A stretch of DNA of 64,000 bases from contig NC_134137.1 of assembly GCF_033958435.1 (NCBI RefSeq), positions 241,598,501 through 241,662,500 on the forward strand, in the 5' to 3' direction. Made by a program: the position numbers and the translations under genes. The stretch comes from Carettochelys insculpta (Eukaryota; Chordata; Testudines; Carettochelyidae). The notes below the pieces were generated by a model. That model saw only the letters and a list, made by a program, of their open reading frames with translations. It ran no database searches and had not been told where the DNA came from. Below, piece by piece: positions 1 to 9,630 of the stretch (position 1 is the stretch's first letter; each line of letters begins with the position of its first letter).

Positions 1-318
1 TGTAATGACTTCAGTGGGACACTGCATGGGTTGACCTTTACGGCTGCACAGAATTCTGATGAAATAAACAGTGTTCTGCACATACACAAAAATCTACACA
101 CAAAGATGAGAACACTGAACCAAGACCTATTAAAATCTGGTTTTCAAACACTCAGTGAGAACTATTTACATGCCAAATCATAAGAACTAAAAAATACCCC
201 CAAACTTAGTATTGTCTAATCTGTCAGTTTTAAATGTGTAGAATTGTATAGCTGCATAGTTCTACTGATGATCCTTTAAAACATGCACCAGAAAGAAACA
301 TATACAAACTATAAGGTA

Positions 319-470
319 GTATCAGAGAGGTAGCTGAGTCAGTCTACATTTTCTAAAACAAGATGCCACGCATGCATCTGATGAAGCGGGTCTTTGCCCA
401 TGAACGCTTATGCTGCAAAATATCTGTTAGTCTATAAGGACTTCTTGTTGTTTTTTAAAACTGCAAGATG
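319..470. repeat. Penelope-like repeat with hammerhead-like core, head-inverted
   Basis: 319-345 is the reverse complement of the repeat tail (tail reads CAGCTACCTCTCTGATAC), while 374-470 reads forward. The forward part has a hammerhead-like arrangement: CTGATGA (378-384), a GGG/CCC stem, then GAAC (402-405) where GAAA is expected, with outer arms GCAT and ATGC. Similar copies occur elsewhere in the window. Assignment to Penelope-like elements is from family knowledge. Confidence 0.5.
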
Positions 471-807
471 TTTACTTTTTTTTCTAATTGTCATTATCTA
501 TTTCTTTATGAAGAAAAACAAAAAAAAACTAATTACAAAACACACTGAATTATATGGGCCACTTCCACTGACAATTATAATACACTTATGGTCACCTTCA
601 TCAGCCTTTAAAAACAGCGTAAGAAACAGGAAGAGGGGGTGGATGGTGGAAAGAACACCACCCTTGGGTATACTAAACACTAAGGTATATGAGGAAAGAA
701 TTGTGTTTTCATAGCATGTGTGCTGAGAGCCTAGCACAACATCTAAATGCCATGATACAAATAATAATGTGTTTGGTGGATCTTGACTGTAATGATCTGC
801 ACTCTCT

Positions 808-1151
808 GGCTGTGTCTACACGGGCACAAATCTTTGAAATAGCCATATTTCAAAGATTACTAATGAGGCGCCTCATCAACACTAGAATGTTTCCGTCCGC
901 GGCGCTTCGAAAGCGCCGCTTTCAAAAGCGTGAGGCTCAGCATGGCTACACGGGGGTCCTTTTCGAAAGGACCCCGCACCTTTCGAAATCTCCTTATCCC
1001 GTGTAGCGGCACTGAGCCGCGTGCTTTCGAAAGTGGCGCTTTGACGGAAACGTCCTAATGCTGATGAGGTGCTGAATATTCAATTCAGCGCCTCATTAGT
1101 AATCTTCAAAATATGGCTATTTCGAAGATTTGTGCCCATGTAGACACAGCC
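808..1151. mobile_element. Foldback DNA element, type 1 (344 bp)
   Basis: Starts GGCTGTGTCTACACGGGC and ends with its inverted match; the two halves are complementary through most of their length (arms share AAATCTT-GAAATAGCC and the CCTTTTCGAAAGGACC core). Flanked by the 3-bp duplication TCT (805-807 and 1152-1154). There is no coding capacity, so it is a non-autonomous element moved by a transposase encoded elsewhere. Confidence 0.8.
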
Positions 1152-1525
1152 TCTGTATGCATGGATCCATTGATGTTAACAAGGTTTCTACACGTGAAAG
1201 ACCAGATTATTGAACCAAAAGGCACAATGCATGGGACTAGGAGAACTTTGCCTTCAGTGTTTTACCACAAATTTCTGTTTTAAATAAAGGTAGATATTTG
1301 GAGACAACAAAGCCTACTGGACCCCAGAAACCTGCTTCCCGTCTCTTTTGGTCATTAACACTAGCCAACCAAGAGAAAAGGGGAAAGTCAAGCACTGCTT
1401 AAGCTGACAGAGTTGACTCCAAAGATGCAGGTGAGTGGCTAATCAGGCCTTTAATATGAGGGTTTAGTCTATACCTGCATTACCCAATAGGCTGCATCTT
1501 TGCAAGGCATCATGTGGGGGTTTAC

Positions 1526-2394
1526 CTCTTCTGGTTCATTGAAGCCATCTGACTCCATTCATTTATGCAGGGATTGTAACAGTGGGCAGCCGATATCTCT
1601 TGGCTGGTGATCCTGTAACCCCCGACGACGAACAGGTAGTTGTCCAGGATTGCTGACCCATAGCCTCGAACGTTCACCAGATCCAAGGGCAAATTGTTGG
1701 CCAGAGACAACCATCTCTGGGCCACCTCATCATACCTCATCATGGACCAAGGGGCTTCCTCCTGCATGGGGCGACGTGGGGCCAGGCCCAAAGAAGTGGC
1801 ACCCATGAAGTTGCCGATGGCCAGGAGGGTGGCAGTGCCCTTCATCCGCCTCTCCTTCAGCTGCTGCCGGAGGGCACTGGGCAAGAGGAGGTGGGGGCGG
1901 GCCTCAGGCCTACGCAGCACCTGGTGGTAATGGGTGGCCATGAAGTCCAGGCAGGCATCTTGCAGGTCCTGGAGGCCATAGACCTGGGCCAGGCGGTGCA
2001 GCTCCAGGCAGTTGCCCAGCCTCACCTGGGAGAGGAGCAGGCGCAGCAGAGGGGTGACCTGCAGGTAGGAGGCGGCCTCTATCAGCTCCTCCAGCAGAGG
2101 GGGCTCCTGCTCCCCGCCCTCCTCTTGCTCCAGCCGGGCGAGGCACGAGGTGTTGATGAAGTCCAGCACCAGCTCCAGCCCCAGCGCGCTGAGCCCGCCG
2201 CGCAGCTGCTGCTCCTCCTGCCCCTGCCCGGCCTCCCGCATGCCCGAGCGGAACAGGGCGCGGAAATAGTCGCTCTGCTCGATCAGCTTCTTCTTGCACA
2301 CCGGGTAGCACCTGTCCCCCAGCCGAATCCGCACCACCTCCTCCCCGCCCGCCCCCGCCCCCGCCTCCGCCGCCGGCGGCTCCGCGCGGGACAT
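1526..2394 (-). CDS. KLHL42: KLHL42 (KLHDC5) exon 1: BTB, BACK and first kelch repeat
   Basis: First coding exon of kelch-like protein 42. In mammals this is a substrate adaptor of a CUL3 ubiquitin ligase that acts on the katanin catalytic subunit and affects mitotic microtubules (family knowledge). Visible here: an acidic/alanine-rich N-terminus (residues 1-19), a BTB domain from about residue 18 (VRIRLGDRCYPV, then LIEQSDYFRALFRSGMREA) to about 125, a BACK-like helical part to about 190, and a first kelch blade containing GYGSAILDNYLFVVGGYRIT. The exon encodes 289 codons plus two bases and ends at MASMNQK+AG, followed by donor GTAAAC (1521-1525). The ATG at 2394 lies in a GC-rich leader and gives an N-terminus close to the human one. 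Remaining kelch exons are before base 1, so the gene is partial here. The strong match over BTB and kelch makes the assignment firm. Confidence 0.93.
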
Positions 2395-2830
2395 GGCCCG
2401 CTCCGGCCTTCCCCGCCGCCGGCTGGCAAGGGGGGCGCAGCCGCGGACTGGCCGGGGGGACGTGCCGGCGCCTGGGCCGCGCGATGGCTCCTCTGGCGGC
2501 GGCCGCAGCCCTTTTCCCGGCGCCGGTGCCTCCCGCTGCAGCGCCGCTGGCCTAAAAAGGCAACGTCGGAGCCGGCGGCCGGGGCTGTGCGGCGCGCCGG
2601 GCCCCCCGCGTCTCCAGGCTCCAGCTCCCGGCCGGGGAGGAGCCCGGGGAGGGCTTTAAACCGCGCTCCATGTCGTGCGCCTGGCTGGGGCACGGGGCGG
2701 CGGGCTCAGGCCTGCGCTGCCCTTCCCGCGGCAGTGCCCCTACGGGTCCCTTCCGGGTGGCGGCAACCCGGCAGCAGCGAACGGGCCGAGAGGCTTTTAA
2801 AGCGGCTATGAAATCGCCCGAAATGCGGGA
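1770..2830 (-). promoter_or_regulatory. KLHL42: CpG island covering KLHL42 promoter, 5' UTR and exon 1
   Basis: About 1 kb of strongly GC-rich, CpG-dense sequence in an otherwise AT-rich region, spanning the KLHL42 start codon and some 400 bases upstream. This is the usual signature of a housekeeping-type vertebrate promoter. No exact start site can be fixed; TTTAAA-like patches near 2653 and 2794 are possible but weak core elements. Long open frames on both strands here come from the GC richness. Confidence 0.75.
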
Positions 2831-3257
2831 GTTCCTGGTCCAGCCCTCACGTTTCTCTCCTCTCCGGGAAAAGGGAGAGCTGGCGGCTATGGAGTCACTG
2901 ATTAAGTGGGCTGATGGGAGAGGAAGGGTGGCCTTCTAGTTAAGGCCGGTACTGCAGTTTCGGTCTGCCAGGAGAGATACACACCCGCATCTCGTAGTGC
3001 TGGAAAGGATCTTGGGAGGTCCTGGCGTCCACTCCCTTGCCCTCTTGGCACGACCAAGCACCATCCCAGGCAGCTTTTTATATTATATGTGCCCCAGACC
3101 CCTAAATTGCCCTTTCAAGGATTGAGCTCATAACCCAGCATTTAGCAGGCAAATGCTCAAACCAGGTGTAATTCCTAACAGTACCCTCACCTTCTTATTT
3201 CATCCTGGGGGTATTCGTGGTCTTTGTCTCCCACTCTGTGGCTGTTTTATTGGCTAT

Positions 3258-3606
3258 GACGGGTGTGCCAAGTGGGGGGCCTGGAATTTCATAAGGGGGT
3301 GCAGCATGATTAACTGCTGGGTCTCAGGCTCATCCATCTCATTAAGAATGTTGAACTATGTTACTATTTTTATGTACGTATATTCATATTTATATAGCTA
3401 TTAATAAAGTTTGGGGTTTTTTTTTACATTCTACAGTCTTTCTTACACATGCCAAAAGGTTTGTTTTTTCTTTTTTTCCATATGAACATAACCAAAATTT
3501 CCAGCAGTTTGGATTACATTAGAGCGGGGGAGAGGTGGAGGAGGCTGCTAGTTGTAGGGACAAAAAGCAGGGCCGAACACAAATAGTTTGCTCAACCCTG
3601 GGCTAT
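3258..3606. mobile_element. Short hAT-like element, copy 1
   Basis: Matches 51812-52190 in the same orientation. Shared landmarks are GTGCAGCATGAT, CTGGGTCTCAGG, TTAATAAAGTTT, TACATTCTACAG, CCATATGAACATAA and TTTGCTCA near the right end. It has no coding capacity. Terminal sequence resembling GGGGTGAGCAAACT suggests a hAT origin; the ends here are too decayed to prove it. Confidence 0.5.
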
Positions 3607-3689
3607 ACTGCTTGTAAGCTCTTTGAGTTGCTTAGTCTGGTACTTGATCTTGGTGGGGGATGTGAGAACATGCACCCTTTTATTTCATA

Positions 3690-3789
3690 TAGTCTCAGAG
3701 GGACAGCCATGTTAGTCTGTAGCTTCACAAATAAGGTGTCCTGTGACACCGTTGAGACTAACAAATTTAGTAGGTCATGGGTTTTATAG
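3690..3789 (-). repeat. Penelope-like repeat fragment
   Basis: Reverse-strand copy of the family seen at 31293-31418 and 37455-37600. It has the inverted tail (CAGAGGGACAGCCATG, TTAGTCTGTAGC) followed by GTGTCCTGTGACACC and GACTAACAAATTTAGTAGG. Confidence 0.5.
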
Positions 3790-3833
3790 ACTATGTATTT
3801 ATATATACATACACACATAAACATAATATTATA

Positions 3834-4836
3834 ATCAACTTTGTACAGTGTATGTATGGTAAGGTTTTATTTGAAAACTAATAATTTTTTGATTAGTATT
3901 GTCCTGATAAAATGTCTACTCATGTTATAGGTGAAGTTCTAAAATTCGCCTGTATTCTAGTATTAACACATTTTCCAAACCACACAGCCCTGCCTAACCA
4001 TAAGTTTTGCCAACAGTTCTGTCCTAAACCAAGGAATATACGCTTGCTTTAATTTGCATTCAAGCAGTAAACAGAGTCACTAAGCAGGAGAGAAAAACAA
4101 AAGAAGCTCAAACAGGTGAAAGAACTCAGCAGGAAATATCTTACACAGACTCTTTTTGTTGTGTTTCCCAATTGGAAATGTTTTTCAAGACAGGGAATGA
4201 AACTATGAAAAGAAGGGACAAATACCCCAAGACCCCTCCCCTTCACCTCTTCGGCATCAGACCTAAGAACATTAATTAAAAAAACAATCATTGGTCGTGA
4301 AAGGAAAGGGGTCCTGATCGGCTAGCAGGCTAGACTAGTGGTTTCCAACCTGTTCAGTAACATGGCACACTTTAATGAGACAACAGTTAAATGACACACC
4401 CACTTTTTTCAGCTGAATCAATTGCTCATGTCACATTTACTTACATTTACTATGGTCATAGTCTAACGAGAGACATTTTCAACATAGTAGTGCATACAAC
4501 AAGCTAAACAAGGATCAAATAAATTCATGTTAAAGAACCACGGCAAGGGGAAATTGACGAAATTTCAGGGTACACTTAGTTCTCACAGCACACCAGTGTA
4601 TTGTGTGGCACAGTGGTTGAAAACCACTAGGCTAGCCCAGGACGTAAATATCGGGGACAGGGAATCTGGGACTGAGAGTTTGTTGGAATCATTGTGCAGT
4701 ATAACCAAGGCCTGGGAAAGCCAGGGTGGAACTGGCAGGCTACAGTTACAGACACATGTCTTGGAGGGACCAGCATTTTGGTGTCTGATTGAGAGAAGGC
4801 CAGGTTGGAGGTTACAATAGCAAGGAAATCAAGGCA
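3834..4836 (+). repeat. LTR-like dispersed repeat, copy 1 (interrupted)
   Basis: Shares scattered blocks in the same order with 5430-6560: TATTGTCCTG, ACTATGAAAAGAA, GACAAATACCCC-like, GGACTGAGAGT, TGCAGTATAACCAAGGC. It is broken by the hAT element at 4336-4629. The layout resembles an old retroviral LTR, but the ends and target duplication are not clear, so the class is a guess. Confidence 0.4.
4336..4629. mobile_element. hAT-type MITE with 8-bp target duplication
   Basis: Inverted ends TAGTGGTTTCCAACC (left) and GGTTGAAAACCACTA (right), 294 bp in total, flanked by GGCTAGAC (4328-4335) and GGCTAGCC (4630-4637), a 7/8 match. The 8-bp duplication and the (C/T)AGTGGTT..AACC terminus fit hAT elements. 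It sits inside the LTR-like repeat, so it is the younger insertion. Non-coding. Confidence 0.8.
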
Positions 4837-4943
4837 GGTTTTGTGGGCAGAAGTAATACAGCTGCCCCCACCCCAATTTTACCTCCGATATTTCACAGGA
4901 ATGCATAGGCAGCACTTTAATACAAATAAGTAAATAGTAACAG

Positions 4944-5036
4944 AAGAACGGCAAGCCATGTGGCACCTTATAGACTAAGATATTTTGGAGCATAAGCTTT
5001 CGTGGGCAAAGACCTGCTTCGTCAGGTGTAACAGGA
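4944..5036 (-). repeat. Penelope-like repeat with hammerhead-like core
   Basis: On the minus strand it reads CTGACGA, a stem with loop, then GAAA, followed by GCTTATGCTCC and TTAGTCTATAAGGTGCC. The first core block has one change from CTGATGA. Confidence 0.5.
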
Positions 5037-5429
5037 CACCTTACTCTCTGGAAAATCATCTGTCAGGTGATAGTTTTTGTTTCCTTGGTGGTTGTACTTC
5101 TTGGACTAGAAAATAACAAGTATTGAAAAACTATGTCATGGGGCAAAAAGAGTTTACCACATTAGACCCAGATCCTACAAACACATAAGCACATGCTAAT
5201 GAAGTAAATGTCATCTATTTTAATGTGATTAATCACAACCATGCAGTTTGTGCATCTTTGTAGAATGAACATTTAGTGAGTTTAATTCAAGTACAATCAC
5301 ATGTCAAGGGTATGCAGTAGCCTAAATTGAAAATGAAAAAGACCCATCAGCTTGTGTAATCTGTCCTCATCACTACACTCTGAAGGTGGGGAGTGGCAAT
5401 TAGCATAGGGATGTAATACAATATTGTTA

Positions 5430-6560
5430 CATCAAAGTGTGATATTTTTATGAGCGACTGTATCCCTGTATTTATTTCTTGCACACTATGGCAATAACCT
5501 TTGTATAAATCTTGGTGAGATATCATTTAAAAACTGATAGTTTGCTGGTCATTATTGTCCTGGTAACCCACATGTGGGGACATCGTATATAAAGTTGTTA
5601 GAAGCTAGTTCATGGTGTTACTGACACATGTTCAAGTCTGAGGAGGGGACAAACCAGTTCCTCAGGGACAAAGGGTAAGCTGACACCTCAGCCAGATATA
5701 AATAAAAGCAATGGGCCTGCTAAATGACCATTCTTTGGCAGGAAAGGGGGTTCTGGGTGAAAAAGCTGCCTTTAAGCAAAGAAACACCCTGAAGTTCCTG
5801 TCCACATAGACTGGCCATTTTGATGTTCTCAGCTGGAAATTCCCCTTTGGAGATCAGGCAGGAAAAAGACTATGAAAAGAAAAGAGAGACAACCCCCACC
5901 CCACCCCACCCACCCACCCACCCACACACACACACACAGAGCCCTATCTATAGAGGCACCAAAAAGAACAAATGAAGTAACCATTGCCCTAGGGAAAGGG
6001 TCTTGGCCTAAAAAGTGTGGCCAGTCAAGACTGTTGAGAGCATCTAAAACTCCATTTTGAATGTAACCTAGTTTGTTTACTTAGGCACTACTTGTTTACT
6101 TTGTCTTTTTTCTTTTTCTATAACTACTGCTGCATTTCATGTCTCATTACTTCTACTCACTTAAAATCTTTCTGTAGTTAAACTTGTTTTCTTGTTTTAC
6201 CTAACCTAGCATGTTTGAAACCAAGTGCCTGGGAAACTCTATTTGGGGTAGTAAGATAGGTATGTCTCATTTCTATTAATTAAATGATGGACTTTATATA
6301 CTCTTGTATTGTCCAGGAAAGGGATGGGCAGTACGAGCCATACAAGACACACATTTCTGGGGGGAAACCTAAGACTGGGAGTATTTTGGGTTCACTCTGC
6401 AGTATTAACAAGGCAGGTAAGAGCCAAGATGTGCCTGGGTGGCTTGCACCATGCAGCAAACAGGCCTGGGAGTGATTTATATGCTGGAGGCTGTTTATAA
6501 GCAGTCAACAACTGGAAGCAACAGCAGAGAAGCCTTCTTAAGTGTACCCCACATTAGAGG
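5430..6560 (+). repeat. LTR-like dispersed repeat, copy 2
   Basis: Same family and direction as 3834-4836, about 0.6 kb downstream of its end. It includes ACCTTTGTATAAATCTTGG, a TATATAA-like patch near 5586, and GACTGGGAGTATTTTGGG followed by TGCAGTATTAACAAGG. A C-rich then CA-rich simple repeat (5885-5936) lies inside. The two copies could be a tandem LTR pair, but no retroviral coding sequence lies between them. Confidence 0.4.
5885..5936. repeat. Simple repeat, CCCA-rich then CA-rich
   Basis: Low-complexity run of CCACC/CCCA units passing into alternating CA. The short open frame across it is not credible as coding. Confidence 0.8.
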
Positions 6561-7459
6561 GGAGGCATGACAGCTATTCATTAGCCCAGATTATACCCTA
6601 GGTACATCACAGTCTCATGGGCTACCAAAGGTATCTTGGGACATATTGGCATCTCCCAAGTCTTGATTGCACAGTCCTGGCTTGCCCCATGAAATACGGG
6701 GTGATCACAGAAATATTTAGAGGCACTAACCTTGCTTGACATGCTGGAGTCACAACTGTAATAAGAATGGACACCCACTAGCTACATATTTACAGTTTTT
6801 CCACTTTTCTCTTTCCAAATAATTTTCCTAGACCAATGTACTGAAATAAAATGAATGTCTTGCCCCAAGTTTTCCTCACTCAATATCTCGTCAGTAGTGT
6901 TTATGTATTGACAGGTTATCTGCAGGGTGGCTATGACATCACCAGCAAAGCACATAATGAGACTTACCAGAGAACAGAAGCTGGTGATCTGTGAGTTCAG
7001 GAGACCTGACAAAGCAAAACAACCCAAAGCCCATTTAAAATGACTTGAGCACTGAATGCCCCACAATTCCCATTTACTTAAAATCCCCCCTGGCCCTGGC
7101 TCAACCCATCTGCCCCCGCCAGTCCCACTAACCACCCAAGCACAGCTCCTGCTCGACATCCCCACTTGTGGCTTGGGCTCAATCCCCCTCCATGCGGGGC
7201 TCCAGTTCAACTTCACCCCCTGCAGCCCTAACTCACCCCAGATTTAACCCTCCGTCCCCTTCCCACATCCCCAACCCATCACCAGGCTTAACCCTCCCCC
7301 AACAGCCCCCTTGAACCCTGGACAAAAGTCAAGTTATGTGAGGTTGCATGGGAACACAATCCTCAGGTAAATCAAGGCGCTACTGTAGTAAGAGATAGCC
7401 CATGCCCTACGGGGCCTAAAATTTAAACAGATGCGACAAATAAAATGTGTGAGGGAAAA

Positions 7460-7606
7460 ATATAATTATTCCCATTTTACAAATGAGAAGCTGAGGCACA
7501 AAAGCTACAAACTGACTTACCCACAGCCATATATTGACTCCGTGGCAGAACAGGGAAATGAACATTGATTTCCTGAGTACCAATCCTGTGCCATAACTAT
7601 GGGGGA
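7460..7606 (-). repeat. MIR-like SINE relic
   Basis: Reads TTCCCATTTTACAAATGAG, AAGCTGAGGCACA, GACTTACCCACAGCC and TGGCAGAACAGGGAAATGAA, the order of the MIR core in reverse orientation. Ancient and diverged. Confidence 0.6.
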
Positions 7607-7964
7607 TCACTGAATGCTTTTTTTTTCCCTCAATTTCTTTGCCTAAAGCTTAGGTTTTAGTAATCTGCACACAAAACCACTGTGATAGTATGTGAGAACC
7701 AGAAAAGGAGGAGTTGTAAACAGAATATAACCCTTGCCAGCCTCATATCACTAAGGTTAAACCAATATAAAAAATAAACAAGCAACACATGTGAGGCAAA
7801 GTAAATTAGATTTTAAAAGTTCCTTTGATGTTAATAATCAAAGATGTGAGCAGTGCCATGTAAAAGAAAATTTTAAATACATGCGCTTTCCATAATGTCT
7901 CCACCCTAAAATAGAGCTGCATTCTTCCCTAGTGACAGATAGACATTTCAGTCTGTATTCTATC

Positions 7965-8112
7965 AAAACAGAAATGGAGTCATGTAGCACTTAAAAGACT
8001 AACAAAATAATTTATTAGGTGATGCGCTTTCATGGTAATAACCTTTGTATAAATCTTGGTGAGATATAATTTTAAAACTGATATTTTCACTTCTTCAGAT
8101 CATAGCCTTATC
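7965..8112 (-). repeat. Penelope-like repeat interrupted by LTR-like fragment
   Basis: Outer parts match the family (TAACAAAATAATTTATTAGG at left, CTTCTTCAGATCATAGCC at right). Between them, about 8034-8088 carries ACCTTTGTATAAATCTTGG, which matches 5488-5540 in the LTR-like repeat. The expected GGGACAGACCCA stretch is missing, so foreign sequence has replaced it. Confidence 0.5.
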
Positions 8113-9237
8113 AGAACAGACTTCCCTAGTATAACTGTAATGCCTGTAATTCCTAGGGAGGAATCAGACACAGTGATTTAAAGTCTGTTGGAAATGATGA
8201 GTCAAATGCTGCCCCTGCTGAGCATTTTGTTTGTCATATGATACAAAACAGGCGTATCTGAAACATAGGATGCAGACGTTCAGTATTTCAGCCTCGAGAC
8301 GATCAGAATTGCAAAAGCCTGTGTCTTTTCTGAGAAGCTGATTGAAGCAGGTTTTATTTCAACTGTGAGCTTTACGGCTCTTGAAGGATGGGCTACTAAA
8401 CAAGGATAATCCCCTACTCAAATTCTCAGTCAAACAAAGCACTTCTTACGGAGTTCTCTAAACATTATGTTACCAAAAGAAACACCCACATTTTTAAGCA
8501 GTCAGTTACATTTCATTCCCATTATTTTCAGCTTATTTTGTCTGCCTTTTGATAGTTCATTTAATGTGTTTATTGGCCTGTAATAAAATTGTTGCATCGC
8601 ACACGCTTAAAAAGAATGTGATAGGGAAGAAAAACACACTGACTTTTTATTTGTTACAAAGCACTTGACCTGTCTTTTGCTTCATTCTTTATTTATACTT
8701 ATTAGCACTGGCAGGTGGCTGTTTTGAAGGCAAAAAACATGCCAAATGTTCTTGTCTTGCTAGGTATTCTCCATGGCTTATGAGACTGCTCACTCACTGG
8801 AGAGCACAAAGGAAGCATGTGTGCTTCAATCACTGCCTTAATACTCAATCTGTTGAATGTATTAAGCAAAAGATCCAGTTTGTGACGGAGTGAGGTTAAA
8901 AATGTCCCCTAACAAATCCTGAATGGGGGGTCAAGCAGGTGGAGCACTCTCTCTGTCTGCTCCTGCAACATGCATTAGGGGCACTTTTGCTTAGTGGCAG
9001 TCACCGATACATTCCAGGCTGGAACTTTTGCTTGGTCTTGAGGTCTGCCTGGACTAGGATAAATGCTGCAGTTTAAAAACAGAATGGTTAACACATTTTA
9101 AAGGCCTAATGCAGACAGGATAAGATGTGTTTCAACATACAATAACTGGAGAAGGGGCATATTCAGTAAACAATTGAGCTGTATGCACATTTTCTGAGGA
9201 GTGTGGTTGCAGGTTTTGCAATGAAAGTCCTAAGGAA

Positions 9238-9630
9238 GGCGACCGTCCGTCCTGTATTAGGTGCGACAGTCCCATATTTGGGACACCAAAAGACATCCCT
9301 GCTTATTTCTTAAAAGGGACTGATTGTCGTATATTTTAGCCCTCCCTCCTGCTGATCTTTTCTGGCAGCAGCTGCTGGCAGGAGTTCTCCAAGCCTTGGG
9401 GAATCAGGGAAGCCTGGGCAGCTGCTGCATCCCTGCCGCTTCCCCAGGGCGCAGGGAACACAGGCAGCTGCCGCTTCCCCAGGGCACGGGTGTGGGGGGG
9501 TAGCACTTCCCCGGGGCTCTGGGAAGGGTTGGCAGCTGCGGCCTCCTTCCCGGCTGCCTGCAGCTTTGTGGAGATGCCCCTCCCCCCATATCTCCTTGTT
9601 CCATATTTAGGACAGGGGATATGGTTGCCC
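9238..9630. mobile_element. Non-autonomous DNA element
   Basis: Imperfect inverted ends (GCGACCGTCCGTCCTG at left; CAGGGGATATGGTTGCC at right) enclose GC-rich sequence with repeated GGGGAAGCGGCAGCTGCC-like units. Typical of short hAT-like elements; the superfamily is not proven. Confidence 0.45.

Larger units (their letters stand above)
1..1525 (-). other. KLHL42: KLHL42 intron 1 (partial)
   Basis: This stretch follows the exon 1 splice donor on the minus strand and runs off the window edge. I see no further kelch-repeat exon in it. It holds a Penelope-like repeat near 319-470 and a complete foldback element at 808-1151; the rest is AT-rich DNA without recognisable genes. Confidence 0.7.

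Noticed and set aside
1891..2811. 306-codon plus-strand open frame over the KLHL42 exon and promoter
   Set aside because: It is antisense to a clear KLHL42 exon in CpG-rich DNA; composition is Ala/Gly/Pro/Arg-rich and no domain is visible.
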